Positions 61,413 through 64,000 of a DNA stretch of 64,000 bases are shown piece by piece. The notes beneath the pieces were generated by a model, which was given only the letters and a program-made list of their open reading frames with translations, was not told the DNA's origin and did no database searches. Source of the DNA: CAJQQY01 sp964564545 (lineage in GTDB: Bacteria > Bacteroidota > Bacteroidia > Chitinophagales > Saprospiraceae); the NCBI GenBank assembly GCA_964564545.1, contig CAZMBP010000011.1:15011-79010 (forward strand), in the 5' to 3' direction. The translations under genes and the position numbers were made by a program. How positions within the stretch are numbered: position 1 is the stretch's first letter; the number at the start of each line of letters is the position of its first letter.

Positions 61413-62717
61413 ATGATGAAAAGTTTCTCCGACAAAAAAATACTGATTTGTTCCTACTACTTCCCTCCTACCAAAACGGTAGCGACGGTTCGTATTTTTA
61501 ATTTTCATATCGAAGCCCAAAAACATTTTGCAGCAGTCTTTGGACTAACCACTTCCAATCGGCAACTCTTTCCAAAAGACCATTTTCCTTTGGAGGAGAA
61601 AAATACCATAGAAGTTTGGACCTATGATTTACGTACTTTTTTAGGAAGTAAAAACAAATCTTCGCTAACGATCAAGCCAAGCAAAAAGGAAAGTCGTTTT
61701 GGGAAATTTATGGCTAAATTGGTGTACACTTTTCCTTTCAATTTGATTTTAGCAGATGGTGGCTTGACTTATATTTTGGGTGGATTTTTTAAAGGGAAAA
61801 AACTGATTCGCGAAAATAAGATTGATGTTGTTTTTTCCTCTTTCAAACCTTACTCTAATCACCTCATTTGTTATTTATTGAAAAAATGGAATCCTCAATT
61901 AATTTGGATAGCAGACTTTCGAGATTTACATGTAGATGAAATGCGCGACAATGTTTACCTTCCCAAATTACAACATTGGTTTAATCGCCAGATTTTAAAA
62001 AAGGCAGATGTGGTAACTACAGTTTCGCAAGGCCTCACTAAAAATCTAGCAGCTTATCATGATAACATTTATGTTCTCCGAAATTCAATTGGTTCCAACC
62101 TAGTCCATAATCCTGGAGAGATTTCTTTTTTCCCAAAATTCACGATTTCCTACACCGGTTCTATTTATGCCAATTTAAGATCAGCAGAATTGCTTTTTAA
62201 GGCTCTGGAAAACTTGATTGCTCAAGGCAAAGTGGATGATGAAAAAATTCAAATTACTTACGCTGGAACAGAAAAAGGAATTTGGCAAAAATGGGTAGAT
62301 GATTATAACCTTCAAAAAATAAATGTTTTCCACGGAATGGTCCCCATGGAAGAAGCAAAATTGATTCAACAAAGAAGCCAGATCAATTTATTATTAAGTT
62401 GGGCTAGCGAAAATCAACAAGGGATCCTGACCGCAAAATTTTATGAATATATCGCTGCCCAAAATCCTATTTTACTCATTATCAAAGGAACAAGGGATTT
62501 TGAATTTGAAAAAATATTTGATGAGTTAAACGCAGGGTTAGTTACTTATGATGATGATAATTTTCAGCAGGAGGTGGAAGATTTTATCCTAAAATATTAT
62601 CAGGAATGGCTGGCAAAAGGAACAATAACTCGTTCTATTAAATTTGATGAATTACAGAAGTATCGTTGGGATAAGCAGATGAAAGATTTTTTAAATTACC
62701 TCGAAAAAAATATATAA
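61413..62717 (+). CDS. GT-B (GT4-like) glycosyltransferase
   Basis: I start at ATG 61413 (MMKSFSDKKILICSYYFPPTKT), where the usual first strand of the fold begins; an upstream in-frame ATG at 61377 adds 12 doubtful residues. The N-terminal half carries the nucleotide-sugar-accepting Rossmann fold (KILICSYYFPP, IWIADFRDLHVDEMRDN) and the C-terminal half the donor site (NLLLSWASENQQGILTAKFYEYIAAQNPILLI, the E-x7-E-like region). About 435 aa. The next gene starts 3 bp after its stop, so they are coupled. Probably acts in surface polysaccharide or glycoconjugate synthesis. Confidence 0.88.
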   Translation: MMKSFSDKKILICSYYFPPTKTVATVRIFNFHIEAQKHFAAVFGLTTSNRQLFPKDHFPLEEKNTIEVWTYDLRTFLGSKNKSSLTIKPSKKESRFGKFMAKLVYTFPFNLILADGGLTYILGGFFKGKKLIRENKIDVVFSSFKPYSNHLICYLLKKWNPQLIWIADFRDLHVDEMRDNVYLPKLQHWFNRQILKKADVVTTVSQGLTKNLAAYHDNIYVLRNSIGSNLVHNPGEISFFPKFTISYTGSIYANLRSAELLFKALENLIAQGKVDDEKIQITYAGTEKGIWQKWVDDYNLQKINVFHGMVPMEEAKLIQQRSQINLLLSWASENQQGILTAKFYEYIAAQNPILLIIKGTRDFEFEKIFDELNAGLVTYDDDNFQQEVEDFILKYYQEWLAKGTITRSIKFDELQKYRWDKQMKDFLNYLEKNI

Positions 62718-62720
62718 AAA

Positions 62721-63893
62721 GTGCGTCTTTTAGAAACAGATCGTAGCAAATTCTTTCTTGGAATAGCTTTACTGATATTGCCCATTTTTTTTAACCACAA
62801 TTTTAATGGAGGTTGGATTTCGATTGGCACTTATATTTTGTTAGTTGCAACTGGTATCTTAATGACATTATATTTTTTGTCTAAAAAACTGAAAATCAAT
62901 TGTTTATACATTTTTATTCTAGTATTACTTGTAGATTGTGGGATTTATGCTGTTTTTTATTTTGTAAAAACTGATCAACTCAAATCCCCTTCTGCTATTC
63001 AATTTTCCCAAGATATTTATTTTGATTACTTGCGAAATGTTCCTGCTTTTCAAGTGGGGTTAGGGCAATATGATTCTGATCTATTTTATACGCTTAAACC
63101 GAATAATTCGAACCCTATTGTCAACTCTAATATTGAATTTTCTAATAGTTATACCATAAATTCTCAGGGGGTTCGGGATGATGAAGCTTCTCTCGATTTT
63201 CCAAAAATAATTATGTTGGGTGACTCACACACGATGGGTTGGGGAGTTGATCAGGAGGAGTCCTTCTCCAATTTGGTGGAACAAAAAACGAAAATGAAAG
63301 TGCTAAATACTGGAATCGTTTCTTACGGAAGTGCCCGCCAATATTTGATGTTTCAAAAATTAAAAACAGATTCTTGCCAGACCATTATCTGGCAATATTG
63401 CTCGAATGACCTGCGCGAGAATCAATCATTTTTGGAAAATGGAAATCAGCTTTCCATCTCCTCTGAGCAGGAATATCAATTTCAATACAAAAGAAATTTC
63501 CTGCACTCCAACTACTACCCTTTTAAATACGTCTTTGAAACTTTTGCTCATCAAATAAGAAAAAGGATAAAACGAAAACCACAACCATATCAAAACTTAG
63601 AACTCACCCAGCAAGTCAATAATTTGTTCTCTATTTTAAAATTACTCCAAGAAGATTTTCATGGAAATATCATCCTTTTCAATTTAGAATCATTCGATAC
63701 CACCGACGAATATTTCTTAGCTTTCAAAGAATACATCGAAGATAACCATCTGGAAAAAATCCAATTAATCGATTTTTCCAAAATATTGAACGAAGATGAT
63801 TACTTTATCATCGATGGTCATATTAATGTGTCGGGACATCGAAAGGTGAGTGATGCCATATGGGAAGCAATTTTTTCAAAAAATAAACTCTAA
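62721..63893 (+). CDS. Membrane-anchored SGNH/GDSL-family hydrolase
   Basis: 390 aa starting with GTG at 62721, three bases after the glycosyltransferase stop. That start is preferred because the first hydrophobic segment begins at residue 11 and the next ATG lies after it. Three membrane helices (about 10-25, 33-52, 59-81) precede a catalytic domain with block I GDSH (167-170, Ser169), block III SND (228-230) and a block V-like DGHINVSGH (365-373). Such proteins often deacetylate or esterify polysaccharides; the coupling to a glycosyltransferase fits an exopolysaccharide role. No further gene is visible in the last 107 bp. Confidence 0.85.
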   Translation: MRLLETDRSKFFLGIALLILPIFFNHNFNGGWISIGTYILLVATGILMTLYFLSKKLKINCLYIFILVLLVDCGIYAVFYFVKTDQLKSPSAIQFSQDIYFDYLRNVPAFQVGLGQYDSDLFYTLKPNNSNPIVNSNIEFSNSYTINSQGVRDDEASLDFPKIIMLGDSHTMGWGVDQEESFSNLVEQKTKMKVLNTGIVSYGSARQYLMFQKLKTDSCQTIIWQYCSNDLRENQSFLENGNQLSISSEQEYQFQYKRNFLHSNYYPFKYVFETFAHQIRKRIKRKPQPYQNLELTQQVNNLFSILKLLQEDFHGNIILFNLESFDTTDEYFLAFKEYIEDNHLEKIQLIDFSKILNEDDYFIIDGHINVSGHRKVSDAIWEAIFSKNKL

Positions 63894-64000
63894 TATTCAT
63901 GGTTGATTTTCACCTGCGCTGTTATTAAAATTTAATGCCAAAACATGCAAAAAAAAATTACTTAATTAATTTGCCATTCTTAATTTCTACCGTAAATTAG

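Overview
The window is A+T-rich and comes from a member of the Bacteroidota, most likely a gliding Saprospiria-type marine or aquatic bacterium. The evidence is a giant PKD/SprB-repeat protein with a type IX secretion (T9SS) C-terminal domain beside a PorP/SprF gene, many lipoproteins and beta-barrel proteins, a TPR-CHAT protein beside a sigma factor, TAnnTTTG-like -7 promoter boxes, and no clear Shine-Dalgarno sequences. No rRNA, tRNA or CRISPR array was found, and there is no intact transposase. Several small palindromic or MITE-like repeats are present.

Layout. 1-4.7 kb: the tail of a gene cut by the window edge, a small unknown protein, a single-domain MlaD-type lipoprotein, a lipoprotein sulfatase and an M1 aminopeptidase. 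4.8-17 kb (minus strand): an energy-conservation operon running HEPN-like protein, nifJ (pyruvate:ferredoxin oxidoreductase with an extra C-terminal ferredoxin), rnfC-D-G-E-A, an NqrM-like Cys protein, a plant-type ferredoxin-NADP reductase and rnfB, ending at a hairpin terminator. Two tandem FNR/CRP-type palindromes 22 bp apart lie in the divergent promoter between this operon and a phosphofructokinase gene. The likely logic is that oxygen limitation induces glycolysis and pyruvate oxidation to ferredoxin, and that ferredoxin then passes electrons to NAD+ with ion pumping (Rnf) or to NADP+ (FNR). 18-20.9 kb: a DUF1761 membrane protein, a Cys-motif beta-barrel protein, a MITE, and SRPBCC and VF530 proteins. 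21-28 kb (minus): a form II (AYRGAGR) molybdenum hydroxylase / CO-dehydrogenase-like operon in the order coxG-S-L-M-D-E, with coxD-coxE bracketed by two copies of an inverted-repeat element.

28-35 kb: a LytTR/LytS-type two-component pair with TPRs, thioredoxin, a minimal S24/S26-type protein, a lipoprotein with two Cys4 modules, DedA, and an unknown protein. 35-42 kb: two class A beta-lactamase-fold serine hydrolases and, next to the second, an exported and membrane-anchored glucan-water-dikinase-like protein (signal peptide, phosphohistidine domain, ATP-grasp PPDK_N domain, C-terminal TM). 42-48 kb: PorP/SprF plus the 1602-residue PKD/SprB adhesin-like protein. 48-54.5 kb: poorly characterised exported and beta-barrel proteins, a second MITE copy and a long helical unknown protein.

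54.5-59.5 kb is the most unusual block: a 40-residue Lys-rich GG-motif peptide ORF, a lipoprotein TPR-CHAT protease with an intact His/Cys dyad, and, convergent and overlapping with it, a sigma factor translationally coupled to a transmembrane anti-sigma-like TPR protein. This looks like a CHAT-protease-gated sigma-factor pathway, conceptually similar to Craspase (Csx29-Csx30-sigma) but facing the cell envelope and without CRISPR. 59.6-64 kb: a lipoprotein alkylsulfatase, then a glycosyltransferase and membrane-anchored SGNH hydrolase gene pair. All functions are inferred from motifs read by eye; no database search was possible.
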